This document shows positions 1 to 9,228 of a stretch of 64,000 bases of DNA, piece by piece (positions within the stretch are counted from its first letter, which is position 1; every line of letters starts with the position of its first letter). The notes under the pieces were generated by a model. The model was not told the origin of the DNA. It did no database searches and saw only the letters and a list, made by a program, of their open reading frames with translations. Source of the DNA: Streptomyces sp. ICBB 8177 (GTDB lineage: Bacteria; Actinomycetota; Actinomycetes; Streptomycetales; Streptomycetaceae); assembly GCF_003144095.1 (NCBI RefSeq), contig NZ_NSKH01000023.1, forward strand, positions 358,964 to 422,963. Reading direction: 5' to 3'. A program made the position numbers and the translations under genes.

Positions 1-9
1 CCGCGGGGC

Positions 10-843
10 TCAGACCATGTCGAAGTGGGCCGGGTCCGGGCCCAGACGCTCGCCCCGGTCCAGGCCCGCGAAGGCCGCGAGGTCGTCGGCGTCCAGCTCG
101 AAGCCGAAGACGTCGATGTTCTCCGCGATGCGCGACGGCGTCACCGACTTGGGGATGACCACGTTGCCGGTCTCCAGGTGCCAGCGCAGCACCGCCTGGG
201 CCGCGGTGACGCCGTGCTTGGCCGCGACCGACTCGACCACCGGGTCGGACAGCAGGCCCTTGCCCTGGCCGAGCGGGGACCACGCCTCGGTGGCGATGCC
301 GTGCTTGGCGTGGAAGGCGCGCGCCTGCGCCTGCTGGAAGTACGGGTGCAGCTCGATCTGGTTGACCGCCGGGACGACGGTGGCCTCGTCGAGCAGCCGC
401 CGCAGGTGCGGGAGCTGGAAGTTGGACACGCCGATCGCGCGGGCCCGGCCGTCGGCGTAGACCTTCTCCAGCGCCCGCCAGGTGTCCAGGTACAGGTCAC
501 GCGAGGGCAGCGGCCAGTGGATCAGGAACAGGTCCACCCGCTCCAGACCGAGCCGCTTCAGCGAGTCGTCGAACGCGCGCAGCGCGGAGTCGTAGCCGTG
601 GTCGGCGTTCCACAGCTTCGTGGTGACGAACAGGTCCTCGCGGGGGATCCCGGAGGACGCCAGGGCCTTTCCGGTGCCTTCCTCGTTCTGGTACGCGGCG
701 GCGGTGTCGATGCTGCGGTACCCCGCGTCGAGCGCGGTGGTGACCGCCCTGGTCGCCTCGTCGTCCGGCACCTGCCAGACGCCGAGACCGAGCTGCGGCA
801 TCGTGACGCCGTTGTTCAGGGTGATGAAGGGGACCTTGCTCAC
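10..843 (-). CDS. Aldo/keto reductase (2,5-diketo-D-gluconate reductase-like)
   Basis: NADPH-dependent cytosolic oxidoreductase of the aldo/keto reductase superfamily; the true substrate is unknown. The 277-residue protein shows the family signatures: GVWQVPDDEA near the N-terminus, the catalytic region with DTAAAYQNEEGTG (Asp and Tyr of the tetrad), the LIHWPLP segment with the His, AIGVSNFQ, and the cofactor-binding IPKSVTPSRIAEN close to the C-terminus. The length is typical. I chose a GTG start giving VSKVPFITLNNG because homologues begin there; the open frame extends 33 codons further upstream but that part is Arg/Gly-rich and unlike the family. It lies 129 bp downstream of the acyl-CoA ligase gene on the same strand and probably has its own promoter. 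Family is certain, substrate is not. Confidence 0.9.
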   Translation of the reverse strand: MSKVPFITLNNGVTMPQLGLGVWQVPDDEATRAVTTALDAGYRSIDTAAAYQNEEGTGKALASSGIPREDLFVTTKLWNADHGYDSALRAFDDSLKRLGLERVDLFLIHWPLPSRDLYLDTWRALEKVYADGRARAIGVSNFQLPHLRRLLDEATVVPAVNQIELHPYFQQAQARAFHAKHGIATEAWSPLGQGKGLLSDPVVESVAAKHGVTAAQAVLRWHLETGNVVIPKSVTPSRIAENIDVFGFELDADDLAAFAGLDRGERLGPDPAHFDMV

Positions 844-972
844 GAGCAGTGGCTTCCTTGTCTCGTCTCGTCGTCGTGACTGCTTTCCGCAGCTCACAAC
901 ACTTCTCGACCCCCCTCGCATTCCCGCGCCGAGCTCTCTCACGCGCGGGAGGGCCCATCCGTTCGTGCGGCG

Positions 973-2796
973 TCACGCGTGGTACAGGGCCTCGATCTCG
1001 GCGGCGTACGCCTTCTCGATCGCCTTGCGCTTCAGCTTCAGCGACGGCGTGAGCAGGCCCTTCTCCTCGCTGAAGCGCGCCGCCAGGATGCGGAACGTGC
1101 GGATGGACTCGGCCTTGGACACCAGCGTGTTGGCGGCCACCACGGCGCGCCGCACCTCGGTCTCCACGTCCGGGTCGCGCACCAGTTCCTCCGGCGGCAT
1201 CGACGGCTTGCCGCGCATCGACAGCCAGTGCTCCACCGCCTCCGGGTCCAGCGTGACCAGGGCCGCCACGTAGGGCCGGTCGTTGCCGACCACCACGCAC
1301 TGCGCGACCAGCGGATGGGCGCGCACCCGGTCCTCCAGCGGCACCGGCGAGACGCTCTTGCCGCCGCTGGTCACCAGGATCTCCTTCTTGCGCCCGGTGA
1401 TGGTCAGGTAGCCCTCGTCGTCCAGTGCGCCCAGGTCCCCGGTGGCCAGCCAGCCGTCATGCAGCACCTCGTCGGTGGCCTTGGGGTTGTTCAGGTACCC
1501 GGCGAAGACCTGGCCGCCGCGCAGCCACACCTCGCCGTCCTCGGCGATGTGCACCGTGGTGCCGGGCACCGGCTGCCCGACGGTGCCGTACCGGGTGCGC
1601 TCCGGCGGGTTGGCGGTCGCGGCGGCCGTGGTCTCGGTCAGCCCGTAGCCCTCGTAGATCGTCACGCCCGCACCGGCGAAGAACAGCCCGAGCTGCCGTT
1701 CCATCGCCGAGCCGCCGGACATCGCGTGCCGCAGCCGCCCGCCCAGCGCGTCGCGCATCTTCGCGTACACCAGCTTGTCGTACAACTGGTGCTGCATGCG
1801 CAACGAGGCGCCGGGTCCCGGGCCCGTGCCGAAGGCCTTGGCCTCCACCGCCTCGGCGTAGCGCACCGCGACCTCGACCGCCTTGTCGAACGGGCCCAGC
1901 TTGCCGCCGAGTTCGGCCTTGCGGCGGGCGGCGCCGAAGACCTTCTCGAAGACGTACGGCACCGCGAGCATGAACGTGGGGCGGAAGGCGGCCAGGTCGG
2001 GCATCAGGTCGTCCGCGGCCAGGCTCGGCTGGTGGCCCAGCTTCACCCCCGCCCGGATCGCGGCGACCTCCACCATGCGGCCGAAGACGTGCGCCAGCGG
2101 CAGGAACAGCAGGGTGGAGGCCTCGTCACCGGCCTTGGAGTGGAAGACCGGCTCCCAGCGCCCGACGACGTTGTCGGCCTCGGACATGAAGTTGGCGTGG
2201 GTGAGCACGCACCCCTTGGGGCGGCCGGTGGTGCCGGAGGTGTAGATGACGGTGGCGGTCGCGTCGGGGGTGACGGCGAGCCGGTGGCGGTCGACCACCT
2301 CGTCGTCGATGTGCGCACCGGCCGCCACGAGGTCCGGCACCGCGCCCGCGTCCAGCTGCCACAGGCGCTCCAGCTGCGGAAGCTGGTCGACGACGGCGCC
2401 GATCGTCATCGCGTGGTCCTCGTGCTCGACCACGCAGGCCACCGCGCCGGAGTCGTGCAGCATCCAGCCCACCTGGTCCGAGGAGGACGTCGGGTAGACC
2501 GGCACCGGCTGCGCGCCGATCGACCACAGCGCGTAGTCGAACAGCGTCCACTCGTAGCGCGTGCGGGACATGATGCCCACCCGGTCGCCGAACCGGACGC
2601 CCTCCGCCAGCAGGCCCTTGGCCAGCGCCACCACCTCGTCGCGGAACGACGCGGCCGGCACGTCCCGCCACCGGCCGTCCACCTTGCGCCCGAGCACGAC
2701 CGCGTCCGGCGCCTCGGCGGCGTGCGCGAACACGGAGTCCGCCAGGCCTCCGGCCTGGGACGCCGTCTCGCACGGCGGCACGGTGAACTCGCGCAC
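973..2796 (-). CDS. Long-chain fatty acid--CoA ligase (FadD15-like AMP-binding enzyme)
   Basis: Activates fatty acids to acyl-CoA via an acyl-adenylate, for degradation or lipid synthesis. The protein is about 607 residues. The AMP-binding P-loop motif YTSGTTGRPKG is seen near residue 190, the adenylate motif YEGYGLTETTAA near 385, and GWLATGDLG plus ITGRKKEILVTSGGKSVSP near 450-490, including the motif with the hinge and the catalytic Lys region. Length and motif order fit the ANL superfamily long-chain acyl-CoA synthetases common in Streptomyces. The start is GTG (VREFTVPP) because GAGGAG lies 8 nt upstream and homologues start with a similar MREF sequence; the ATG 27 nt upstream lacks this. 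A 414-bp non-coding stretch lies upstream. Confidence 0.93.
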   Translation of the reverse strand: MREFTVPPCETASQAGGLADSVFAHAAEAPDAVVLGRKVDGRWRDVPAASFRDEVVALAKGLLAEGVRFGDRVGIMSRTRYEWTLFDYALWSIGAQPVPVYPTSSSDQVGWMLHDSGAVACVVEHEDHAMTIGAVVDQLPQLERLWQLDAGAVPDLVAAGAHIDDEVVDRHRLAVTPDATATVIYTSGTTGRPKGCVLTHANFMSEADNVVGRWEPVFHSKAGDEASTLLFLPLAHVFGRMVEVAAIRAGVKLGHQPSLAADDLMPDLAAFRPTFMLAVPYVFEKVFGAARRKAELGGKLGPFDKAVEVAVRYAEAVEAKAFGTGPGPGASLRMQHQLYDKLVYAKMRDALGGRLRHAMSGGSAMERQLGLFFAGAGVTIYEGYGLTETTAAATANPPERTRYGTVGQPVPGTTVHIAEDGEVWLRGGQVFAGYLNNPKATDEVLHDGWLATGDLGALDDEGYLTITGRKKEILVTSGGKSVSPVPLEDRVRAHPLVAQCVVVGNDRPYVAALVTLDPEAVEHWLSMRGKPSMPPEELVRDPDVETEVRRAVVAANTLVSKAESIRTFRILAARFSEEKGLLTPSLKLKRKAIEKAYAAEIEALYHA

Positions 2797-3210
2797 TGAA
2801 CGCTCCTCGGCGGCGCTCCGCACGGCGCCTCGACGGTGGTGCTGTGCCGACGCGGGTCCAGACCGGCTGGTCGAGGGCCGGAGCTGGCGGGCGCGCCGGG
2901 CGGGGCCCGTAAGCTACCTGATCTCGCGCGCGCGGGGGAGGGGCCCGCCGCATCCCGAGACGTCCGGATTCTCCCGTCGCCTTACGCCCGTTGTGCGGTG
3001 ATCACGACGCAAACGCCTGAACTGCCGTGCGGCTACGCAGTTGTGACAGACCGTGGATCTGCACCGAATCTGCTCCACGCGCTCACCCCCGCATTACAGC
3101 GGGCGACCCGGACGACAGCGGGGCGAAAGGTGCACCGCTTGCCGTCCGGGTCGAATGGGGCACATCGCACCGGGCGTGAGCCCGCACCGCGCCGTGCCAC
3201 GAGGGGCGGG
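2797..3210. other. Intergenic region between MFS exporter and acyl-CoA ligase genes
   Basis: This 414-bp gap holds no gene I can support. It should contain the promoter of the acyl-CoA ligase gene on the minus strand; a TAGCTT hexamer (reading minus, near 2912-2917) could be a -10 element but there is no convincing -35 partner. The remainder near 3000-3080 is relatively AT-richer and shows nothing recognisable. Confidence 0.4.
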
Positions 3211-4746
3211 TCACACCCCGCTGGACGCCGCCGGTGCCGCCTGCCGTTCGGCCGGCGCGGGGGCCGCCGGGTGCCGTCGCGGCGCGTCGCGCACCATCAG
3301 CAGCACGAGCACGCCCGCCACGACGCCCACCGCGCCCGCGGTCAGCGCCGCCGCGTCCAGCCCGGAGGCGAACGCTGCGTGCACCGCGTGCGTGGCGGCC
3401 GGGCGGGCGGCCGGCGGGGTGTGCGCCAGCAGTTGCGGCGCCGCGCCCCCGGCCAGCGCGCCCGCGGTGCCGTGCGGGTCGGCGACGTGCCCGGTGAGCG
3501 AGTGCGTCATGCGGGAGGCGGCCAGCGTGCCGAACAGTGCCACGCCGAGCGCGTAGCCGAGCTGCCGGAAGGTGTTGACCGCGCCGCCCGCCATGCCCGC
3601 CCGGTGCGGCGGCACCGAGGCCAGCGCGGCCTGCGACATCGCCGGGGTGGCAAGGCCGACGCCGAAGCCCGCGACCGCGAGCCCCGGGGCGAGCGCCGCC
3701 CAGCCCGAGCCCGCGCCCAGGACCGCCTGGGCCAGCGAGCCCGCGCCGATCAGCAGCAAACCGACGCCGACCGTGTAGCGGGCCGGCACCCCGTGCAGCA
3801 GCCGCCCGCCGACCAGCGCCACCACGAACGAGCAGGCCGCCAGCGGCACGAGGACCAGACCGCCCTTGAGCGGGCTGAAGCCCAGCACCGTCTGCAGCCA
3901 TATCGAGGTGTACGGCAGCACACCGAAGGCCGCCGCGTTCAGCGCGAACGCCGCCGCCATCACCGCCACGAAGGACCCGCTGCGAAACAGCCTCGGGTCC
4001 AGCATCGGGTGCGCCGCGTTCCGCTCCGCCAGCAGGAACGCCAGCAGCGCCACGGTGGCCACCGCGAGCGTGCCCAGGGTGCGCGCCGACAGCCAGCCCA
4101 CCGAGTCGGCCCTGATCACCGCGTACGTCGCGGCGCCCGCGAAGGCCGTCCAGGTCAGCGTGCCGCCGATGTCGAGGCGCTGTCCCGCGTGGCCGCGCGA
4201 CTCCTTGACCACGCGCAGCGTGAGCGCCACGGCCAGCACGGACACCGGCAGGTTGACGAAGAAGATCCAGCGCCAGTCCAGGCTCTGGGTGAGCAGACCG
4301 CCCAGTACCGGCCCGAGCGCGGCGGCGGCGCCGGAGACCGCGCCCCACACGCCGAACGCCAGGCCCCGGTCGCGGCCGGAGTAGTTGGCGCCCAGCAGGG
4401 ACAGGGTGGTGGCGAACATCGCGGCGCCGCCGATCCCCTGCACACACCGCATCGCCACCAGCATCGTGGCCCCGGAGCTGAGCCCGCAGGCCAGCGACGC
4501 GCCCGCGAACAACACGGTGCCGGTCACGTAGACCCTGCGGCGCCCCCAGGCGTCCGCCGCCGAGCCCGCGCCCAGCAGCAGCGCGGCCAGCGCCAGCGCG
4601 TAGACGTCGATGACCCACTGGAGGTCGGACAGTGAGGCGTGCAGCGCCTTCGCCATGTCGGGCAGCGCCACGGTCACGATCGTGACGTCCAGCAGCAGCA
4701 TGAAGGTGCCAAGACAGACCGCGATCAGCGGTCCCCACTTGCGCAT
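3211..4746 (-). CDS. MFS drug exporter, DHA2 (EmrB/QacA-like) family
   Basis: Proton-driven efflux protein of the 14-TM DHA2 family, placed in the cytoplasmic membrane. The 511-residue protein starts MRKWGPLIAV and shows LDVTIVTVALPDMAKAL in TM1 (the DHA2 motif D1), WVIDVYAL in TM2, DAWGRRRVYV between TM2 and TM3 (motif A) and GPVLGGLLTQSLDWRWIFFVNLP in TM5 (motif C and the following segment). Length and the repeated hydrophobic segments fit 14 helices. The ATG has GAGGAA about 6 nt upstream; a longer frame of 23 codons lacks these features. It is divergent from a double Lrp-type regulator 117 bp away, which probably controls it. The substrate cannot be read from the sequence. Confidence 0.92.
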   Translation of the reverse strand: MRKWGPLIAVCLGTFMLLLDVTIVTVALPDMAKALHASLSDLQWVIDVYALALAALLLGAGSAADAWGRRRVYVTGTVLFAGASLACGLSSGATMLVAMRCVQGIGGAAMFATTLSLLGANYSGRDRGLAFGVWGAVSGAAAALGPVLGGLLTQSLDWRWIFFVNLPVSVLAVALTLRVVKESRGHAGQRLDIGGTLTWTAFAGAATYAVIRADSVGWLSARTLGTLAVATVALLAFLLAERNAAHPMLDPRLFRSGSFVAVMAAAFALNAAAFGVLPYTSIWLQTVLGFSPLKGGLVLVPLAACSFVVALVGGRLLHGVPARYTVGVGLLLIGAGSLAQAVLGAGSGWAALAPGLAVAGFGVGLATPAMSQAALASVPPHRAGMAGGAVNTFRQLGYALGVALFGTLAASRMTHSLTGHVADPHGTAGALAGGAAPQLLAHTPPAARPAATHAVHAAFASGLDAAALTAGAVGVVAGVLVLLMVRDAPRRHPAAPAPAERQAAPAASSGV

Positions 4747-4863
4747 GGGATGTTCCTCGTTCCCTTGGTTCGTCGTACGTCGATACGATGACCGCAGAAC
4801 ATGGAAAGCTGACAATCAGCGCCGGGTTTGCGGCGGAAACCGACACACCGAGGGCCGGCACGC

Positions 4864-5835
4864 ATGAAATCCCACGCGCTCGACACCCTGGACCTCCAGC
4901 TGCTCCAAGCGCTCCAGATCGACGGCCGGGCGCCGTTCAGCAGGATCGCCACGGTCCTCGGCGTCTCCGACCAGACCGTCGCCCGCCGCTATCGCGGGCT
5001 GTGCGGGAGGGGGCTGCGGGTGATCGGCGTCGGCGACGAGGAACGGCTCGGCCAGACCCGCTGGTACGTGCGGCTGCGCTGCACCCCCGACGCCGCGGAA
5101 CCGCTCGCCGACGCGCTGGCGCGCCGCCCCGACACCTCCTGGATCGGCCTGACCTCCGGCGGCACCGAGGTGATGTGCACCATGCGCGCCCGCGACCGCG
5201 GCGAACGCGACGAGTTGCTGTTCGGCAAGCTCCAGCGCACCCCAAGGATCGTGTCGCTCAGCGCGCACAGCCTGCTGCACACCTTCTACGGCGGCCCGCT
5301 CGGCTGGTTCAGCAAGTCCGACGCCCTCGAACCCGACCAGGTGGAGGCACTCGCCCCGCCCCCGGTCGAACCGGCGTCCGGCGCGATCACCCTCGACCCG
5401 GTCGACGAGTCGCTGCTGGAGGCGCTGGGCAGGGACGGACGGGCCACCCTCGCCGAACTGCAGGCGGCCACCCATCAGTCGGAGTCCGCGGTCAAGCGCA
5501 GGCTGGAGCACCTGCGCCGGATCGGAGTCCTGTACATCGACGTGCAGGCGGACTCGGCGCTGTACGGCCACGAGGTACGCGCGGTGCTGTGGCTGACGGT
5601 GGCGCCCAGCGCGCTGGCGTCGGTCGGCGAGGCGCTGGCCGGGCACCGCGAGGTCGCCTTCGCCTCGGCGGTCACCGGGCAGGCCAACCTGGTCGCGGTC
5701 GCCCTCTTCCGCGACAACGGCGCGCTGTACCGGTACCTCAGCGAGAAGATCGGCGCCCTGTCCGGCGTGCAGCAGGTCGAGACCGCGCCGATACTGCGAC
5801 AGGTCAAGCAGCTGACGTACGAGGGCCGCCGCTGA
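4864..5835 (+). CDS. Lrp/AsnC family regulator with two tandem HTH-RAM units
   Basis: DNA-binding transcription factor of the Lrp/AsnC family. At 323 residues it is about twice the normal 150-residue length because it contains two units: HTH 1 at residues about 5-50 (LDLQLLQALQIDGRAPFSRI), a ligand-binding RAM-like domain to about 150, then a second HTH near 180-225 (LDESLLEALGRDGRATLAEL-like) followed by another RAM domain. Such duplicated Lrp proteins are common in actinobacteria. The ATG at 4864 (MKSHALDTLD) is chosen because the Lrp domain starts right after it; the weak GAGGG upstream gives only modest support. Its divergent neighbour is an MFS exporter, the most likely target together with itself. 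Confidence 0.9.
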   Translation: MKSHALDTLDLQLLQALQIDGRAPFSRIATVLGVSDQTVARRYRGLCGRGLRVIGVGDEERLGQTRWYVRLRCTPDAAEPLADALARRPDTSWIGLTSGGTEVMCTMRARDRGERDELLFGKLQRTPRIVSLSAHSLLHTFYGGPLGWFSKSDALEPDQVEALAPPPVEPASGAITLDPVDESLLEALGRDGRATLAELQAATHQSESAVKRRLEHLRRIGVLYIDVQADSALYGHEVRAVLWLTVAPSALASVGEALAGHREVAFASAVTGQANLVAVALFRDNGALYRYLSEKIGALSGVQQVETAPILRQVKQLTYEGRR

Positions 5836-5883
5836 GGGCCGTCCTGGGCGCCTGAAGCCCCTGCCGGTCGTCCCGCCGTCCCG

Positions 5884-6768
5884 CTACAGCGCGCGGTGCA
5901 GCCGGTCGCCGGCCGCCAGGATCGCGCGGGCCAGCGCGTCCGCCGGCTCGCGGCCGTCGCGCCGCCGGTCCTCGCGCCGGCCGCGCAGCAGCACGAAGTC
6001 GACGTCGCCCAGCTCCGGCAGCCCGTAGGCGTGCGGTGGCAGGCGGCGCAGCCCGGGCGGGACCAGGCCCTGCGCGTGCGGGACCACGCCGAGCCCGGCC
6101 AGCGCGGCGGCCCGCACGCCGCTCAGGCTGCCGCTGGTGCAGGTGATGTGCCAGCCGCGCCCGGCCCGCTCCAGGACGTCCAGCGCGCGGGCCCGGGTGA
6201 TGCTCGGCGGGGGATAGACGATCAGCGGCACCGCGTCCTGAGCGTCCTCCTCCAGCCGCAGGCCGGGCCCCGCGATCCACACCAGCCGGTCGCGCCACAC
6301 CAGCCGCCCGTGCGTCTCCCCGGCGCCGCGCTTGCCCAGCACCAGATCGAGGCGCCCGTCGGCCAGTTGCTCGTGCAGCGTGCCGGACCACTCCACGGTC
6401 AGCTCAAGGTCCACTTCCGGGTGATCGCTGCGGAAGCGCTCCAGGATCTCCGGCAGCCGGGTGAGCACGAAGTCCTCCGACGCCCCGAACCGCAGCCTGC
6501 CGCGCAGCCGCGTCCCGGTGAAGAACGCCGCGGCGCGCTCGTTGGCGTCCAGGATCGTGCGGGCGAAGCCGAGCATCGCCTCGCCGTCCTCGGTCAGCTC
6601 GACGCCGTGGGTGTCGCGCAGGAACAGCTGCCGTCCGGCCGCCTCCTCCAGCTTCCGCACGTGCTGGCTTACCGTGGACTGCCGCAGGCCCAGCCGCTGC
6701 CCTGCCCGCGTGAAGCTCAGCGACTGGGCGACCGCGAGGAACGTGCGCAACTGCCCGGGATCGAACAT
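5884..6768 (-). CDS. LysR family transcriptional regulator
   Basis: LTTR of 294 residues. The N-terminal winged HTH (residues about 3-60) is clear: LRTFLAVAQSLSFTRAGQRL followed by RQSTVSQHVRKLEEAAGRQLF. The C-terminal effector domain of about 200 residues begins near LRGRLRFGASEDFVLTRLPE. It starts 150 bp from, and divergent to, the SBF-type transporter gene, the usual LysR/target arrangement, so it most likely controls that transporter in response to its substrate or a metabolite. The C-terminal tail is Arg-rich. Effector unknown. Confidence 0.92.
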   Translation of the reverse strand: MFDPGQLRTFLAVAQSLSFTRAGQRLGLRQSTVSQHVRKLEEAAGRQLFLRDTHGVELTEDGEAMLGFARTILDANERAAAFFTGTRLRGRLRFGASEDFVLTRLPEILERFRSDHPEVDLELTVEWSGTLHEQLADGRLDLVLGKRGAGETHGRLVWRDRLVWIAGPGLRLEEDAQDAVPLIVYPPPSITRARALDVLERAGRGWHITCTSGSLSGVRAAALAGLGVVPHAQGLVPPGLRRLPPHAYGLPELGDVDFVLLRGRREDRRRDGREPADALARAILAAGDRLHRAL

Positions 6769-6918
6769 TCCCCCAAGCTATCGCGCTGCGTGATGACAGT
6801 CAGCGCGGCGACCGTACTTCACAATGATCGCGGCAGGCCGCAGGCTGGACCACGGGCCCGCCGCCTCCCCTCGCCGGGCGTCACGCCCGCGCCACCGCCG
6901 CCACTGCCGAGAGAAGCC

Positions 6919-7983
6919 ATGCGCCGCCTGACCAAGCCCTCCTGGTTGCCCGTCGACCCGTACATCGCGCTGCTGGTCGCGACGGTGTGCCTGGCCGCGC
7001 TGCTGCCCGCCAGGGGCGCGGCGGCGACCGGCGTGGGCGGCGCCTCCTCGGTCGCCATCGGGCTGCTGTTCTTCCTCTACGGCACCCGGCTGTCCACGCG
7101 GGAGGCGACGCAGGGGCTCAGCCACTGGCGGCTCCACCTCACCGTCGTGCTCAGCACCTTCGCGGTCTTCCCGCTGCTGGGGCTCGCCGCCCGGGGGCTG
7201 GTGCCGTACGTGCTGACCCCCCAGCTGTACACCGGGCTGCTCTACCTGTGCGTCCTGCCGTCCACCATCCAGTCCTCCATCGCCTTCGCCTCCATCGCCC
7301 GCGGCAACGTCCCCGCGGCGATCTGCGCGGGCACCTACTCCAGCCTGCTGGGCATGGTCGGCACCCCGGCGCTGGCCGCGCTGCTGATGCACTCCAGCGG
7401 CGCCGGGTTCTCCGCGCACGGGCTGCTGGACATCGGCGCGCAGCTGCTGGCGCCGTTCCTCGCCGGGCAACTGCTGCGGCGCTGGATCGGCGGCTTCGTG
7501 GCCCGGCACAAGAAGGTCCTGGGGCTGGTGGACCGCGGCTCGATCCTGCTGGTCGTCTACACCGCGTTCAGCGAGGGCATGGTGCGCGGCATCTGGCACC
7601 AGGTGACCGCGGCGCGGCTGCTGGCGCTGCTGGGCGTGGAGGCGGTGCTGCTCGCCGTCGTGCTGGGCCTGACCGCGTTCACCTCACGGCGCCTCGGCTT
7701 CGGGCGCGGCGACCGGATCGCGATCGTCTTCTGCGGCTCCAAGAAGAGCCTGGCCAACGGGCTGCCGATGGCCAGTGTGCTGTTCGGCGGGCAGGCCGGT
7801 CTGATGATCCTGCCGCTGATGTTGTTCCATCAGATGCAACTCATGGTTTGCGCGGTGATCGCAAAGCGGTGGTCAAATGACGGGCACGCCGACGGGGAAG
7901 GTAGCCTGCCTGAAGGGCCGTCGTCGGCCGACACCGGGTCCGGTCCCGGTGGCGCCGCCCCGGCCCGCCCTGTCCCAGCCTGA
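6919..7983 (+). CDS. Bile acid:sodium symporter-like transporter (SBF / YfeH, SLC10A7 type)
   Basis: Multi-pass membrane transporter of the SBF superfamily, closest in feel to the YfeH/SLC10A7 branch rather than true bile acid carriers. About ten hydrophobic segments occupy residues 15-320; characteristic stretches are [27 protein letters not shown] (cross-over helix region) and [19 protein letters not shown] (second cross-over). The last 35 residues are a hydrophilic Gly/Pro/Ser tail that is unlike the family core. ATG at 6919 is preceded by GAGA only, but homologues start at this point; the longer open frame upstream overlaps the regulator region and is rejected. Divergent LysR gene probably regulates it; the substrate is unknown. 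Confidence 0.88.
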   Translation: MRRLTKPSWLPVDPYIALLVATVCLAALLPARGAAATGVGGASSVAIGLLFFLYGTRLSTREATQGLSHWRLHLTVVLSTFAVFPLLGLAARGLVPYVLTPQLYTGLLYLCVLPSTIQSSIAFASIARGNVPAAICAGTYSSLLGMVGTPALAALLMHSSGAGFSAHGLLDIGAQLLAPFLAGQLLRRWIGGFVARHKKVLGLVDRGSILLVVYTAFSEGMVRGIWHQVTAARLLALLGVEAVLLAVVLGLTAFTSRRLGFGRGDRIAIVFCGSKKSLANGLPMASVLFGGQAGLMILPLMLFHQMQLMVCAVIAKRWSNDGHADGEGSLPEGPSSADTGSGPGGAAPARPVPA

Positions 7984-7993
7984 GGAGCCCCGC

Positions 7994-8227
7994 GTGATCC
8001 GCGACCTGTTCACCCCGACCCACCTGCTGATCGTCGTCCTCGTCGCGATCGTCCTCTTCGGTGCCAAGCGCCTGCCCGACACCGCCCGTTCGCTGGGCAA
8101 GTCGCTGCGCATCCTCAAGGCGGAGACCAAGGCGCTGCGCGACGAGACGCCGGCGGGCGAGCAGCGCACCGTCGCCGGCCAGGTCGTCGACGGCACCCCG
8201 GCCCAGGAGGCCCGCGCCACCCGCTGA
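7994..8227 (+). CDS. TatA/E-like twin-arginine translocase subunit
   Basis: Small (77 aa) membrane protein with the TatA/B/E architecture: short N-terminus, one hydrophobic helix [19 protein letters not shown] containing the diagnostic FGxxxLP hinge, then an amphipathic helix ([17 protein letters not shown]) and a charged tail. In the Tat system TatA oligomers form the passage for folded proteins. GTG start chosen because GAGGAG lies 7 nt upstream; that Shine-Dalgarno overlaps the stop codon of the upstream transporter gene, so the two are likely co-transcribed and translationally linked. TatB and TatC are not here, so this is probably an additional TatA paralogue rather than the main one. 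Confidence 0.88.
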   Translation: MIRDLFTPTHLLIVVLVAIVLFGAKRLPDTARSLGKSLRILKAETKALRDETPAGEQRTVAGQVVDGTPAQEARATR

Positions 8228-8264
8228 CCCGGAGGGGTTCCGGCCCCGGCGCACGGGAGCCCGC

Positions 8265-9110
8265 TTACGCCTCGGCCTCGACCTCGACCTGCACCCGGTG
8301 CTCGCCCGCGTAGACGTTCATCGACGGCCCGCGCAGGAAGCCCACCAGCGTCAGACCGGTCTGAGCCGCCAGGTCCACCGCCAGCGAGGACGGCGCGGAG
8401 ACCGCCGCCAGCACCGGGATCCCGGCCATCACGGCCTTCTGCGCCAGCTCGAACGAGGCCCGCCCCGACACCAGCAGCAGGGCCCGCGACAGCGGCAGCA
8501 GCCCCTGCTGGTACGCGCGGCCGATCAGCTTGTCCACGGCGTTGTGCCGGCCCACGTCCTCCCGCACGTCCAGCAGTTCCCCCTCGGGGGTGAACAGCGC
8601 GGCGGCGTGCAGCCCGCCGGTGCGTTCGAACACCCGCTGGGCGGAGCGCAGCCGGTCCGGCAGGACGGCCAGGGTCTCCGGCGAGATGCGCACCTCGGGG
8701 TCGTCCGCGATCGGCCATCGCGCGGTGGTGCGCACCGCGTCCAGGCTCGCCTTGCCGCACAGCCCGCACGAGGACGTCGTGTAGACGTTGCGCTCCAGCG
8801 TGATGTCGGGCAGCGGCACGCCGGGCGCGAGCGTCACGTCCACCACGTTGTAGGTGTTGCCCCCGTCCGACGTGGCCCCGGCGCAGTAGACGACGTTCGC
8901 CAGGTCGCCGGCGTCGCCGAGCACGCCCTCGCTGACCAGGAACCCGGCGGCCAGCGCGAAGTCGTCACCAGGGGTGCGCATGGTGATGGCAAGCGGCTTG
9001 CCGCCGAGCCGGATCTCCAGCGGCTCCTCGGCGACCAGCGTGTCGGCCCGGTGACCGACGGAACCGTCCCGGATGCGCAGTACGCGGCGGCGCTCGGTGA
9101 CCCGTCCCAT
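8265..9110 (-). CDS. fdhD: Formate dehydrogenase accessory sulfurtransferase FdhD
   Basis: FdhD transfers sulfur from a cysteine desulfurase to the molybdenum cofactor of formate dehydrogenases. The 281-aa protein has the conserved order EEPLEIRLGGKPLAITMRTP, DDFALAAGFLVSEG, the catalytic cysteine loop TSSCGLCGKAS (CxxC) at about residue 110, FxxTGGLHAAALF, VREDVGRHNAVDKLIG and the C-terminal GRPSFE-like VSGRASFELAQKA. ATG at 9110 begins MGRVTERRRV; an upstream extension of 18 codons is rejected because homologues start with this segment. No formate dehydrogenase gene is in the window, so its client must be elsewhere. Confidence 0.95.
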   Translation of the reverse strand: MGRVTERRRVLRIRDGSVGHRADTLVAEEPLEIRLGGKPLAITMRTPGDDFALAAGFLVSEGVLGDAGDLANVVYCAGATSDGGNTYNVVDVTLAPGVPLPDITLERNVYTTSSCGLCGKASLDAVRTTARWPIADDPEVRISPETLAVLPDRLRSAQRVFERTGGLHAAALFTPEGELLDVREDVGRHNAVDKLIGRAYQQGLLPLSRALLLVSGRASFELAQKAVMAGIPVLAAVSAPSSLAVDLAAQTGLTLVGFLRGPSMNVYAGEHRVQVEVEAEA

Positions 9111-9228
9111 GGTGATCAGTCCCGCTTCCCGGCAGTCTGGACGACGTGCGCCCGTTCGGCGCACACAGCCCGATCATGACACCCCCCGGCGCTCGACGGT
9201 GCCGGCGGCCGTCCTCGGGTGCGGCGGC